From Paraburkholderia flava (lineage in GTDB: Bacteria; Pseudomonadota; Gammaproteobacteria; Burkholderiales; Burkholderiaceae): 64,000 nt of DNA. The notes beneath the pieces are model-generated. The model saw only the letters and a program-made list of their open reading frames with translations. It ran no database searches and was not told the DNA's origin. This document shows, one piece after another, positions 35,648 to 43,479 of this stretch; within the stretch, counting starts at the first letter, position 1, and each line of letters begins with the position of its first letter. Position numbers and translations under genes: made by a program. Location: NCBI RefSeq assembly GCF_004359985.1, contig NZ_SMRO01000001.1:1240001-1304000 (forward strand). The letters are read 5' to 3'.

Positions 35648-36466
35648 TTAGCTACGGTAATCGGATGAGCCGTCGCCGATCAGGCGCAACGCGGACTCCC
35701 ACGCGAGCTGCGTGATGCCGTCCGCGTTCTCGCCGCGAAACTGGCTGGCAGTCAACCGGCACACGTGCTCCGGCGGCAACGTGAGTTCAGCTCCGCCCGC
35801 CAGCGCATCGATCTGGATCTGGCACGCGCGCTCGAGAAAATAGATCTCCTGGAATGCAGCGGCCACCGTCTCGCCGCCTGCAAGCAAACCGTGATTGCGC
35901 AGGATCATCGCGTTGTTCGCGCCGAGGTCGGCGATCAGGCGTCCGCGCTCGCCGAGATCGAGCGCGATGCCTTCGTAGGCGTGATACGACAGGTGGCCGT
36001 AGAACTTCAGCGCGTGCTGGCTGATCGGCAGCAGCCCCTGCTTCTGCGCCGACACCGCCGAACCCGCCGACGTATGCGTGTGCACGACGAAGCGCAGATC
36101 GGGCCGCGCCATATGCACGGCCGAGTGGATCGTGAAGCCTGCAGCGTTCACGCGAAAACGCGCGGCGTCAGTAACGTCACCCGCTTCTGCTTCGACGATA
36201 CGTCCGCTGCCGTCGATCTTCACGAGATCGGACGCGCGCATTTCATGAAACAGCACACCGTAGCGGTTAATCAGAAAATGATGCTCGGGACCGGGCACGC
36301 GCGCGGTGATGTGCGTGTCGATCAGGTCGGTCATCCGAAAGTGCGCGACTAGCCGGTACAGGGCGGCGAGTTCGCAGCGCACGGTCCATTCGTCGCTGCT
36401 GTAGCGCTGCGCGGCGTGCGAGGTCAAAGGTGCGATCATCGAATCTGTCTCCATCCAAGAGGTCAT
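35648..36466 (-). CDS. Class II aldolase/adducin family protein
   Basis: 272 aa. Zinc ligands are expected in FVVHTHTSAGSAV (two His) and in the C-terminal RNHGLLAGG (His). The central block DLIDTHITARVPGPEHHFLINRYGVLFHEM is characteristic. Members include fuculose-phosphate aldolase, ribulose-phosphate epimerases and actin-linked adducins; bacterial forms of this length are often of unknown substrate. The start could be MTSW (36466) or MIAP (36436). It lies 8 bp after the MFS gene. Confidence 0.88.
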   Translation of the reverse strand: MTSWMETDSMIAPLTSHAAQRYSSDEWTVRCELAALYRLVAHFRMTDLIDTHITARVPGPEHHFLINRYGVLFHEMRASDLVKIDGSGRIVEAEAGDVTDAARFRVNAAGFTIHSAVHMARPDLRFVVHTHTSAGSAVSAQKQGLLPISQHALKFYGHLSYHAYEGIALDLGERGRLIADLGANNAMILRNHGLLAGGETVAAAFQEIYFLERACQIQIDALAGGAELTLPPEHVCRLTASQFRGENADGITQLAWESALRLIGDGSSDYRS

Positions 36467-36474
36467 GCTGCGCG

Positions 36475-37821
36475 TCAGGCTTCTGCCTGTACCGCGACAT
36501 CGCGTGCATCGTCACGTACGTCGCCGCGCGACTCAGCCTGGTTCCGATACCGCGCCAACCCGACAATGCCGCCCAGCGACACCAGCGACAACACCGAGAA
36601 AAACAGCGCGAGCGGCAACCACTGCCCCTGGTAGCGCTGCGCGATCATCGTACCGATCAGCGGCGTCGTGCCGGCGGCCACCGTCGCGCACAGCTGGTAG
36701 GCCATCGAGATGCCGGAATAGCGTACGCGTGTCGGGAACGCTGCGCTCATGAAGCCGGCGATCACCGCGTAAATCGCGGACAACGTGACGACCGCGATCG
36801 AAATGCCGATGACGATCGCCACCGGCTGCTGCGTATTGACGAGCACGAACATCGGGTACGGCGTGAAGATCGACACGCATGCGGCCAGCGTCAGGAAACG
36901 CGCATCGCCGATCCGCGTCGCGATCAGCGCGGACACCGGCTGCGACAGCAACTGGATGATCGTCACGACGAACAGGCAGTCGAGAATCACCGTGCGCGGA
37001 ATCGTGAGCCACGTCGTCACGTACGAGATCATGAACGTGTTCGTGAAGAAAAAGCCGGCCGCGCCGATCGTCGTCGCGGCGGCACCGAGCAGGATCGGCC
37101 GCAGATGCGAACGCAGCGCTTCGCTAACCGGCGCGGTCGCGAGTTGCCGCGCCGCACGCGCACGCTCGAATTCCGGCGATTCCTCGACACCGAAGCGGAT
37201 CGCGAGCCCGATCAGCAGCAGCACGAAGCTCGCGAGAAACGGCAGGCGCCAGCCCCACGCGATGAAGCTCGCGTGATCGAGCGACGTCACGACACGAAAC
37301 GCGATCAGCGTCAGCAGCAAGCCGGCGGGGCTGCCCATCTGCGGAAACGACGCGAAAAACGTCTTGCGTCCCGCCGGCGCATGCTCGCTCGACATCAGCA
37401 CCGCGCCGCCCCACTCGCCGCCCGCCGCGATGCCTTGCACGATGCGCAACGTGACGAGCAGCACCGGCGCCCACACGCCGATCGACGCGTACGTCGGCAG
37501 CAGACCGATGCCGGTCGTCGCGCCGCCCATCAGGAACATCGTCAGCAGCAGCATTTTCTTGCGGCCGAGCCGGTCGCCGAGATGACCGAACACCATCCCC
37601 GACAACGGCCGCGCGACGAAGCCCGCGAAGAACGTCGCGAACGACGCAAGCGTGCTCGCGAACCGGTTGGTGCCTGGGAAGAAGACTTCGCCGAGCACCA
37701 GTGCGGCGGCGGTCGCGTACGCGTAGAAGTCGTAGAACTCGACCGTGGTGCCGATGAAAGCGGCGGCGGCTGCGCGGACCGGCTGGCGGGATTGAACCGG
37801 GTGACTGACCGGATGAGTCAT
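36475..37821 (-). CDS. MFS transporter, metabolite:H+ symporter family
   Basis: 448 aa, twelve predicted helices. FIGTTVEFYDFYAYATAAALVLGEVFFP and GHLGDRLGRKKMLLLTMFLMGG are standard for the MHS group that takes up organic acids such as citrate, shikimate, alpha-ketoglutarate and proline betaine. The start MTHPVSHP (37821) has GAGGCG upstream; the frame extends further but without similarity. It is first in an operon with the aldolase and reductase genes and probably imports their substrate. Confidence 0.9.
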   Translation of the reverse strand: MTHPVSHPVQSRQPVRAAAAAFIGTTVEFYDFYAYATAAALVLGEVFFPGTNRFASTLASFATFFAGFVARPLSGMVFGHLGDRLGRKKMLLLTMFLMGGATTGIGLLPTYASIGVWAPVLLVTLRIVQGIAAGGEWGGAVLMSSEHAPAGRKTFFASFPQMGSPAGLLLTLIAFRVVTSLDHASFIAWGWRLPFLASFVLLLIGLAIRFGVEESPEFERARAARQLATAPVSEALRSHLRPILLGAAATTIGAAGFFFTNTFMISYVTTWLTIPRTVILDCLFVVTIIQLLSQPVSALIATRIGDARFLTLAACVSIFTPYPMFVLVNTQQPVAIVIGISIAVVTLSAIYAVIAGFMSAAFPTRVRYSGISMAYQLCATVAAGTTPLIGTMIAQRYQGQWLPLALFFSVLSLVSLGGIVGLARYRNQAESRGDVRDDARDVAVQAEA

Positions 37822-37924
37822 GGCGCCTCGAATATCGTCGGATGAACTGCGGGGAATCACGCAGTTATCCGGAGCCAATATTCGCCCGGCAAATGCCGTT
37901 TTTTTATGATCAGTATTACTGGCG

Positions 37925-39181
37925 TTAATGAAGGCAGAGGCGGCCTCGGAGGCACCGCTGGGTCAATGCAGCGAGCACGACAGCCAGTGGCGGATGTGCA
38001 GCGCGTCGGCGAATATGATCGCGCGGGCCGGGCGCGCCGAGCAGCACGACGGTCACCGGATGCCCGTGGATGCGCATGCGCATCACCACGCAATGCCCGG
38101 CCTCGTTGATGAAGCCGGTTTTCTGCAGCACGATCGGCGTGCTGCCCGCGCGGACCAGCGGATTCGAGTTGTGATAAACGAGCCGGCCGTGGCCGGGCGC
38201 GACGATCTGCGAGTGGTCGGTCGAAAACGTGCGGATCAGCGCATAGCGATCCGCGGCCGCAACGAGACGCGCGAGATCGCGCGCCGTCGATACGTTGTGC
38301 GGCGACAAACCGGTCGGATTGACGAACGACGTATGCAGCATGCCGAGCGCGCGCGCCTTCGCGTTCATCGCCGCGACGAAGCGCGGCCGGCCACCGGCGT
38401 AATCGCGGCTCAGCGCGGCGGCCGCGCGATTCTCCGACGACATCAGCGCGATGTGCAGCATGTCGCGGCGCGACAGCACCGAGCCGACCTTCAAACGCGA
38501 GCCGGTGAATTTGTCGAAATCGCGATCGGCGGGGATGACCGTCAGCCGGCCGGCGAGCGCGCGATGCGCGTCGAGCGCGACGACGGCGGTCATCAACTTG
38601 GAAATCGACGCGATCGGGCGCACCTGGTCCGCGTTCTTTGCGATCAATACGGCGTGCGTGCGATCGTCGACGACGTAGACCGCGCGCGAGCGAAGCAGTG
38701 AAATTGACGCGGGCGTGTAGCCGCAGCGCGGCAGGAGTGTCTGCGACGGACGTAGCGCGATCGGCGTCGCCTTCGGACGCAGTTGATGCGGCTGACGCAG
38801 CTTACGTGTGGCACGGGCAGCACCTCGACCGTGCGCCTGTTTCGGCCCACGCTGAACCTGTCGATGCCGCAATTGCCGTACGTGCCGCGATTCGCGGGAG
38901 ACTCTCTGTTCGACGCGCCGTTGCGCGTGACGTGAACTGGCTGCGCGCGTTTTCGGCTTTGCGTGTGCCTTGGGATGGGTACGCAACGCGGTCTTCCCCG
39001 CATGCGGGCGCACCGGTGGTGCGTGCTGAACCGCACGATGGGTCACGCGAGCACCGGCCTTGCGCGGCGGCTCGTGCGTACCCTGCGCCGCCAGCGCGAC
39101 ATTCAGCCAGAGCAGCGCCGTAATCGCGACCCACAGCCGGACCCAACGCGGAGCGCGGGGAGCGCCCGCGCCGCTCAGCAT
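37925..39181 (-). CDS. D-alanyl-D-alanine endopeptidase, PBP7/8 (S11) type, with probable C-terminal frameshift
   Basis: Up to 418 aa. A signal-like hydrophobic start (WVRLWVAITALLWLNVALAAQ) is followed by about 110 residues rich in Arg, His and Lys, then an S11 peptidase domain with SxxK (Ser192-Lys195 in SISK), SxN (Ser249-Glu-Asn251) and KTG (in QKTGFINEAGHC). It would cut cross-links in peptidoglycan in the periplasm. The frame ends with an atypical Arg- and Pro-rich tail; shifting one base near 38012-38014 gives FADALHIRHWLSCSLH and a stop at 37963, the usual end of this family. Its ATG overlaps the stop of the H-NS-like gene by 7 bp. The basic linker is unusually long. Confidence 0.82.
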   Translation of the reverse strand: MLSGAGAPRAPRWVRLWVAITALLWLNVALAAQGTHEPPRKAGARVTHRAVQHAPPVRPHAGKTALRTHPKAHAKPKTRAASSRHAQRRVEQRVSRESRHVRQLRHRQVQRGPKQAHGRGAARATRKLRQPHQLRPKATPIALRPSQTLLPRCGYTPASISLLRSRAVYVVDDRTHAVLIAKNADQVRPIASISKLMTAVVALDAHRALAGRLTVIPADRDFDKFTGSRLKVGSVLSRRDMLHIALMSSENRAAAALSRDYAGGRPRFVAAMNAKARALGMLHTSFVNPTGLSPHNVSTARDLARLVAAADRYALIRTFSTDHSQIVAPGHGRLVYHNSNPLVRAGSTPIVLQKTGFINEAGHCVVMRMRIHGHPVTVVLLGAPGPRDHIRRRAAHPPLAVVLAALTQRCLRGRLCLH

Positions 39182-39429
39182 CGAAAATGCTCGATGTCCT
39201 GTCCTGCGTTGATCGCCCGTTTGAGCCAGTCCGGCCGTTCACCCTGGCCGTCCCACTCGTTGCCGTACGCATCGCGATACTTCGGCGTCGACGCGTCCAC
39301 GAGCAGCGCCGCGGCCAGGTCCTCCATCGAGATATCAAACTCATCCATCCGGTGCCGGATCCACAGAATCAAGCGCTCGCGCGCCTGTCCGTCGAAGTCC
39401 AATATCCGTTGTTCTGCTCGTGCTTTCAT
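39175..39429 (-). CDS. Small H-NS-like nucleoid protein
   Basis: 84 aa. The C-terminal part PKYRDAYGNEWDGQGERPDWLKRAINAGQDIEHFRC resembles the DNA-binding end of the H-NS family (KYRD ... W-G-G-P-WL), with a short helical N terminus (ARERLILWIRHRMDEFDISMEDLAAALL) that could dimerise. It lacks most of the long coiled coil of classical H-NS. The gene overlaps the start of the PBP7-like gene by 7 bp, which implies coupled translation of a nucleoid protein with a cell-wall enzyme. Confidence 0.7.
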   Translation of the reverse strand: MKARAEQRILDFDGQARERLILWIRHRMDEFDISMEDLAAALLVDASTPKYRDAYGNEWDGQGERPDWLKRAINAGQDIEHFRC

Positions 39430-39911
39430 GACGTACCGGTTTTACCGCGCCGGCCGACCGGCTGTGCGCGCTCGAATAATCCACGACGTCGCAATGGACG
39501 ACGAAGCCTGTGTCTGAAACAGAACGGCCGGGACGAATACATCCCGGCGTGCTTCCGTGAGGGAAACGACGCCCGACCGATCAATGGGTTACGAAACCAC
39601 GTCCGCGCAGCGGCACGCGCCTCGCCAGTGAAACCCTTATGCAAGGGATGCTTCTCGATATGCAGGGGATTTTAACATTCATTTTTTTGAGTTTCTGCAC
39701 CGATATTAACGCAGGCAACCCAGCGGACTCAGGTTTCGCCGGACGCGCGCGCCGCCGTCGAAACCCGTCGACCGTTTCAGCGCGTTCCCGCGACCGCGTC
39801 GCCGCTCCGGGCATACGCCGGGTCGCGCGTTTGAACGCAGCGCTATTTCACAGAATGAGTACGTCGCACGGTCGCGACCGGCCTGGGGCAGGCGTCGCGT
39901 TGAAACAAACC
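39430..39911. other. Non-coding region upstream of the H-NS-like gene
   Basis: In 482 bp I see no gene. It contains a hairpin GCCGGGA / TCCCGGC (39527-39548, no T-run), a near-direct repeat ATGCAAGGGAT / ATGCAGGGGAT (39640-39671) and an AT-rich island (about 39665-39712) that may be the promoter of the H-NS-like/PBP7 pair. The plus-strand open frame at 39639 lacks a ribosome-binding site and runs antisense through the next gene. Confidence 0.5.
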
Positions 39912-40220
39912 CTAAACCGCCGGCAGATCGTCGATGGATTTTTCGACGTGACCGTCGGGGATGTCGGTGTCGATGCCGTCGTTGCCGTCCATGTGCGCGA
40001 CGGTCTTGATCTTCGGCCCGATGAAATTCATCCCGCCGAGGGTAAACAGCGACCAGACGAGGTTGCCGCCGCGGATCGCCGCGACGACATCCGCGACCGC
40101 GACGATCTCGTGCGGCGACAGCCACTCGTTGGTCTTTGGATTAATGAGCGCCCATCGCACATGCGTGATGCGGCCGGTACCGTTGTCGATGCGAACGCCG
40201 TCGATAGCATACGTCGCCAT
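39912..40220 (-). CDS. Small conserved protein, DUF3892-like
   Basis: 102 aa from MATYAIDGVRIDNGTGRITHVRWALINPKTNEWLSPHEIVAV; the upstream frame belongs to the hydrolase gene. GRITHVRW suggests the DUF3892 family, whose role is unknown. No signal peptide or membrane segment is seen. The C terminus is acidic (MDGNDGIDTDIPDGHVEKSIDDL). It has its own position 79 bp downstream of the alpha/beta hydrolase and may be co-transcribed with it. Confidence 0.6.
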   Translation of the reverse strand: MATYAIDGVRIDNGTGRITHVRWALINPKTNEWLSPHEIVAVADVVAAIRGGNLVWSLFTLGGMNFIGPKIKTVAHMDGNDGIDTDIPDGHVEKSIDDLPAV

Positions 40221-40299
40221 ATGGGCCTCCCTCATCCTGCGAGCTGGTCCGGGCATCGTAACACCACCTGCGCCGACCGCAAGGGGTCGGCGGGTTCGC

Positions 40300-41193
40300 T
40301 CAGGATGCGTCCTTGAGGAAGTCCAGGATCGCGTTCGCGACTTCGCCAGGGGCTTCCCGTTGCGGGAAATGACCGACGCCGTCGAGCAGCGTGCGTCGAT
40401 AAGGCCCGCTGAAAAAGCGCTCCTTGTTCGCCGAGCTGTCCGGATGATTGCACGCGTCGGCTGCGCCATGCAGCACGAGTGTCGGCACCGCGAGGACCGG
40501 CGCGGGATTCAGGCGCTGTTCGTCGGCGTCGTACGCGGGGTCGCCAGGCTCGAAACCCCACCGATGACGATACGAATGCAGCACGACGCTCGCCCAGTCC
40601 GGGTTGTCGAACGATGCGGCGGCTTCGTCGTAATCGGCTTGCGTGTACCAGCCGGCCGGCGACCACGTGTCCCACATCTGACGCGTAAAGCCGCGCCGGT
40701 CCTGCTCGACCGCTTGCTGTCCGCGCGGCGTCGCCATGAACCAGTGATACCAGTAGTTGCGCGCCTGCGCGTAGCTCAACGCCTGGTGCGGATCGTTCGT
40801 CCCATAGCCGACCGACAGCATCACCAGATGCGCCGCCGCGCGATCGCGCAGCCCACATGCATTGGCGACCGCACGCGCGCCCCAGTCGTGTCCCACCAGC
40901 GCCGGCTGCTGCACATTCAGCGCATCGATGAACTCCAGCAGATCGCGCCCGAGCGCGGCCAGCTGACCGCTACGCGTCGTGGTTGCATCGCGAAAGCGCG
41001 TCGGACCGAAGCCGCGCAACGCCGGACACAGCACCCGATAGTCCGCCTGCGCGAGACGCTCCGCGACCGGCCACCAGCCTTCCGGACTGTCGGGCCAGCC
41101 GTGCACGAGCACCACCGTCCGCGCCCCGCCCGGATTCCACTCCAGGTAGCCCACGTCCAGCTTCTGCGTGCGGACAAATGCGTACTCCTTCAT
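40300..41193 (-). CDS. Alpha/beta hydrolase, epoxide hydrolase/haloalkane dehalogenase-like
   Basis: 297 aa from MKEYAFVRTQ, with a perfect AGGAGG upstream. The oxyanion motif HGWP is at residues 31-34, and the nucleophile is Asp103 in GHDWGA, which places it in the Asp-nucleophile group that hydrolyses epoxides or C-halogen bonds. The catalytic His is in GVGHFPQREAP near the C terminus. There is no signal peptide. The gene is divergent from a LysR regulator, 124 bp apart, which probably controls it. Confidence 0.88.
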   Translation of the reverse strand: MKEYAFVRTQKLDVGYLEWNPGGARTVVLVHGWPDSPEGWWPVAERLAQADYRVLCPALRGFGPTRFRDATTTRSGQLAALGRDLLEFIDALNVQQPALVGHDWGARAVANACGLRDRAAAHLVMLSVGYGTNDPHQALSYAQARNYWYHWFMATPRGQQAVEQDRRGFTRQMWDTWSPAGWYTQADYDEAAASFDNPDWASVVLHSYRHRWGFEPGDPAYDADEQRLNPAPVLAVPTLVLHGAADACNHPDSSANKERFFSGPYRRTLLDGVGHFPQREAPGEVANAILDFLKDAS

Positions 41194-41317
41194 CGCTTCC
41201 CTCCTCTGTATGGATCGATCCGAAAGAGACAAAGTACGCCGTTTCACTATCTCAATTGATGAAGAATTCCGTGCTATTTTTCACGTTTCACAATCAATCA
41301 AACGGACGGCGGCGAAC

Positions 41318-42208
41318 ATGGAATCGGCTAGCGTCGGACTGGACATCGTGCTGCTGCGGACCTTCCTCGAAGTGGTCGACACCGGCGGCTTCGCGCTCGC
41401 CGCCGAGCAGCTGGCGCTGACCGCGCCGGCCGTCAGCGGACATATCAAACGTCTCGAGCAGGCGGCCGGAACACAGTTGCTGTCGCGGACGACCCGCAGC
41501 TTCCGGCTCACACCGGCCGGCGATCTGCTGTACTCATACGCGCGCAACATCGTGCATCTGGAGCAGGAAGCCCGCGCGCGGCTGCGTCATGCGCCGACGG
41601 ACGAACGTCTACGGATCGGCGCGTCGGAAGACTTCACCGGCGCATGGCTGCCGCACGTGCTGCAAACCTTCAGACGAACCCATCCCGGCGCGAGCGTCCA
41701 GTTGAAGGTCGGCGTCACGGCAGACCTCACAAAGGAACTGGAACTCGGCCAGTTCGATCTCGTGTTCGGCAAGCAATGCATGCAGGTGCCGTCGAACGGC
41801 ACGTTGCTGTGGGAAGAAGAACTGGTCTGGGCATTCGACAGCCACAGCGCATTCGATCCCGATGCCGACGTCCATCTCGCGGTCTTTCCGGAGCCCTGCG
41901 TGTATCGCGAAGCCGCGATCAATGCGCTGACGCATGCGGGCAAAGCCTGGCGGGTCGTATTCGAAAGCAGCAGCATGGCCGGGTGTCTGTCCGCCGCGCA
42001 GGCGGCGTTCGCGGTGGCGCCGGTCGCGCGCAGCCAGTTGCGCGAGGGCCTGCGCGTCCTCGATGCAGCCGACGGCATGCCGCCTTTGCCGCACACGCAG
42101 TTCTATGCGTTCGCGAACGGAACGTCGCATGCCGCGAACGAATTGATTGCCTCAGTCGAAAAGACCGGCAGGGTCCGTGGATTCCGTGCGCCGGCGTTGT
42201 CCGCATGA
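41318..42208 (+). CDS. LysR-type transcriptional regulator
   Basis: 296 aa from MESASVGLDIVLLRTFLEVVDTGGFALAAEQLALTAPAVSGHIKRLEQAAGTQLLSRTTRSFRLTPAGD. The effector domain starts ERLRIGASEDFTGAWLPHVLQTFRRTHPGASVQLKVG. It is divergent from the alpha/beta hydrolase gene and is the likely regulator of it. A longer frame to 41168 would overlap the hydrolase gene and is rejected. Confidence 0.87.
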   Translation: MESASVGLDIVLLRTFLEVVDTGGFALAAEQLALTAPAVSGHIKRLEQAAGTQLLSRTTRSFRLTPAGDLLYSYARNIVHLEQEARARLRHAPTDERLRIGASEDFTGAWLPHVLQTFRRTHPGASVQLKVGVTADLTKELELGQFDLVFGKQCMQVPSNGTLLWEEELVWAFDSHSAFDPDADVHLAVFPEPCVYREAAINALTHAGKAWRVVFESSSMAGCLSAAQAAFAVAPVARSQLREGLRVLDAADGMPPLPHTQFYAFANGTSHAANELIASVEKTGRVRGFRAPALSA

Positions 42209-42251
42209 CCTCGCCCGCCCTTTCGAAAAATTTTTCGGAAAACCTCTTGCT

Positions 42252-42271
42252 TATCTACTGATCGATAGATA
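42252..42271. promoter_or_regulatory. TetR-regulon operator, copy A (upstream of the tetR-type gene)
   Basis: The 20-bp site TATCTACTGATCGATAGATA is partly palindromic (TATCTA ... TAGATA ends). It ends 11 bp before the start codon of the TetR-type gene, so bound repressor would cover the ribosome-binding region, which fits autorepression. Confidence 0.75.
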
Positions 42272-42282
42272 GACTGCTGTTC

Positions 42283-42843
42283 ATGGAAACGCCAACCGTC
42301 CGCGAACAGCTTCTGCAACACGCCCAGACCCTGCTGATGACCCGAGGCTACAACGGGTTCAGCTACCGGGATCTGGCGGATCTGGTCGGCGTGAAGACAT
42401 CGAGCATCCATTACTACTTCCCGACCAAGGAAGACATGGCGCTCGAAGCGGTGAACGCGTACAGCGATATGGTGTTGACCGCGATACGCAACCTGGATCC
42501 GGCGCTGCCGGCCGAAAAGAAGCTCGAGCGCTATGCGAAGCAGTTCGGCCTCGTGCTCGGCAACGGCGACCAGATCTGTTTGTGCGGTATGCTGGCGGCG
42601 GATATCGAATCGCTGCCGGACAATGTGCGGCAAGCGGTGCAGGCGTTCTTCAAGGCCAACGAAAACTGGCTGGCGAAGGTGCTGGCGGAAGGCGCTGCAC
42701 GCGGTACACTGCGAGTCAGCGGCAAGGTTGAAAGCGCGGCGCGCGCGCTGTACGCGTCATTTCAGGGCAGCGTGCTGGCAAGCCGCCTGTTTCATTCGAA
42801 GGCTCGCCTCGAAGACGTCGTCAATTCGGTGCGGGTCGGGTAA
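42283..42843 (+). CDS. TetR/AcrR-family repressor
   Basis: 186 aa. The N-terminal helix-turn-helix (VREQLLQHAQTLLMTRGYNGFSYRDLADLVGVKTSSIHYYFPTKEDMALEAV) is textbook TetR. The C-terminal ligand domain contains Cys97 and Cys99 (in GDQICLCGML), which could serve in oxidant sensing; this is inference. A 20-bp operator lies directly upstream, and two more copies precede ohr and the esterase gene, so it most likely represses all three genes. Confidence 0.92.
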   Translation: METPTVREQLLQHAQTLLMTRGYNGFSYRDLADLVGVKTSSIHYYFPTKEDMALEAVNAYSDMVLTAIRNLDPALPAEKKLERYAKQFGLVLGNGDQICLCGMLAADIESLPDNVRQAVQAFFKANENWLAKVLAEGAARGTLRVSGKVESAARALYASFQGSVLASRLFHSKARLEDVVNSVRVG

Positions 42844-42906
42844 CGCGAGCAGGCTCAGTCGAAGCCGGTTCGCGATGCAACACAGCAGTCCGTTTTTTTA
42901 ACCGGT

Positions 42907-42926
42907 TATCTATCTATCAGTAGATA
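42907..42926. promoter_or_regulatory. TetR-regulon operator, copy B (upstream of ohr)
   Basis: TATCTATCTATCAGTAGATA is, on the opposite strand, identical to copy A except for one base (TATCTACTGATAGATAGATA). It lies 35 bp upstream of the ohr start codon. Confidence 0.75.
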
Positions 42927-42960
42927 CCCAACTATCGAATCTTTTTAAAGGAGCTTCACC

Positions 42961-43386
42961 ATGTCGATCGAAAAAGTTCTGTACCGCGCTCAAGCCCGTG
43001 CAACCGGTGGCCGCGACGGCCGTGCAGTCTCGTCGGACAATGTGCTCGACGTCGCGTTGACCACGCCGCGCGAACTGGGCGGTGCTGGTGCAACTGGCAC
43101 GAACCCGGAGCAACTGTTCGCAGCGGGTTATTCCGCGTGTTTCCTCGGCGCGATGAAGTTCGTCGCCGGACGTGAAAAGATTGCGCTCCCGGCTGACACG
43201 TCGGTGGAAGGCAACGTCGGCATCGGCGCAATCCCGACGGGCTTCGGCATCGAAGTCGAACTGAAGATCACGCTGCCCGGCCTCGACCGTGCAAAAGCGC
43301 AGCAGATCGTCGATGCAGCGCACATCGTGTGCCCGTACTCGAACGCGACGCGCGGCAACATCGATGTGAAGCTCTCGCTGCAATAA
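42961..43386 (+). CDS. ohr: Organic hydroperoxide reductase Ohr (OsmC family)
   Basis: 141 aa, the normal length. The peroxidatic and resolving cysteines are Cys60 ([11 protein letters not shown]) and Cys124 ([14 protein letters not shown]), and the catalytic Arg18 and Glu50 are present. Ohr reduces fatty-acid and other organic hydroperoxides with lipoylated proteins as donors. It has a strong Shine-Dalgarno (AAAGGAG). In most bacteria ohr is controlled by the MarR-type OhrR; here a TetR-type gene lies upstream and shares operators with it. It ends at a good terminator. Confidence 0.95.
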   Translation: MSIEKVLYRAQARATGGRDGRAVSSDNVLDVALTTPRELGGAGATGTNPEQLFAAGYSACFLGAMKFVAGREKIALPADTSVEGNVGIGAIPTGFGIEVELKITLPGLDRAKAQQIVDAAHIVCPYSNATRGNIDVKLSLQ

Positions 43387-43394
43387 GTCGGTAG

Positions 43395-43420
43395 ACGCCG
43401 TTTCGACGGCGTTTTATTTT
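43395..43420 (+). terminator. Rho-independent terminator of ohr
   Basis: A 7-bp stem ACGCCGT / ACGGCGT with a stable TTCG tetraloop is followed by TTTATTTT. Confidence 0.92.
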
Positions 43421-43427
43421 GCCCCGC

Positions 43428-43447
43428 CATCTATCTATTAGTAGATA
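43428..43447. promoter_or_regulatory. TetR-regulon operator, copy C (upstream of the esterase gene)
   Basis: CATCTATCTATTAGTAGATA is, on the opposite strand, TATCTACTAATAGATAGATG, differing from copy B at two positions. It lies 33 bp upstream of the esterase start, directly after the ohr terminator. Confidence 0.72.
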
Positions 43448-43479
43448 AACGTCATCGCCGCTCTCGAAGGAACAGGATC

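Noticed and set aside
36430..37845. 471-aa plus-strand open frame opposite the MFS gene
   Set aside because: Arg- and Gln-rich shadow without family similarity; the minus strand encodes a normal twelve-helix carrier.
39639..40316. 225-aa plus-strand open frame beginning MQGMLLDMQGILTF
   Set aside because: The start repeats derive from a DNA near-repeat, there is no ribosome-binding site, and most of it is antisense to the DUF3892-like gene.
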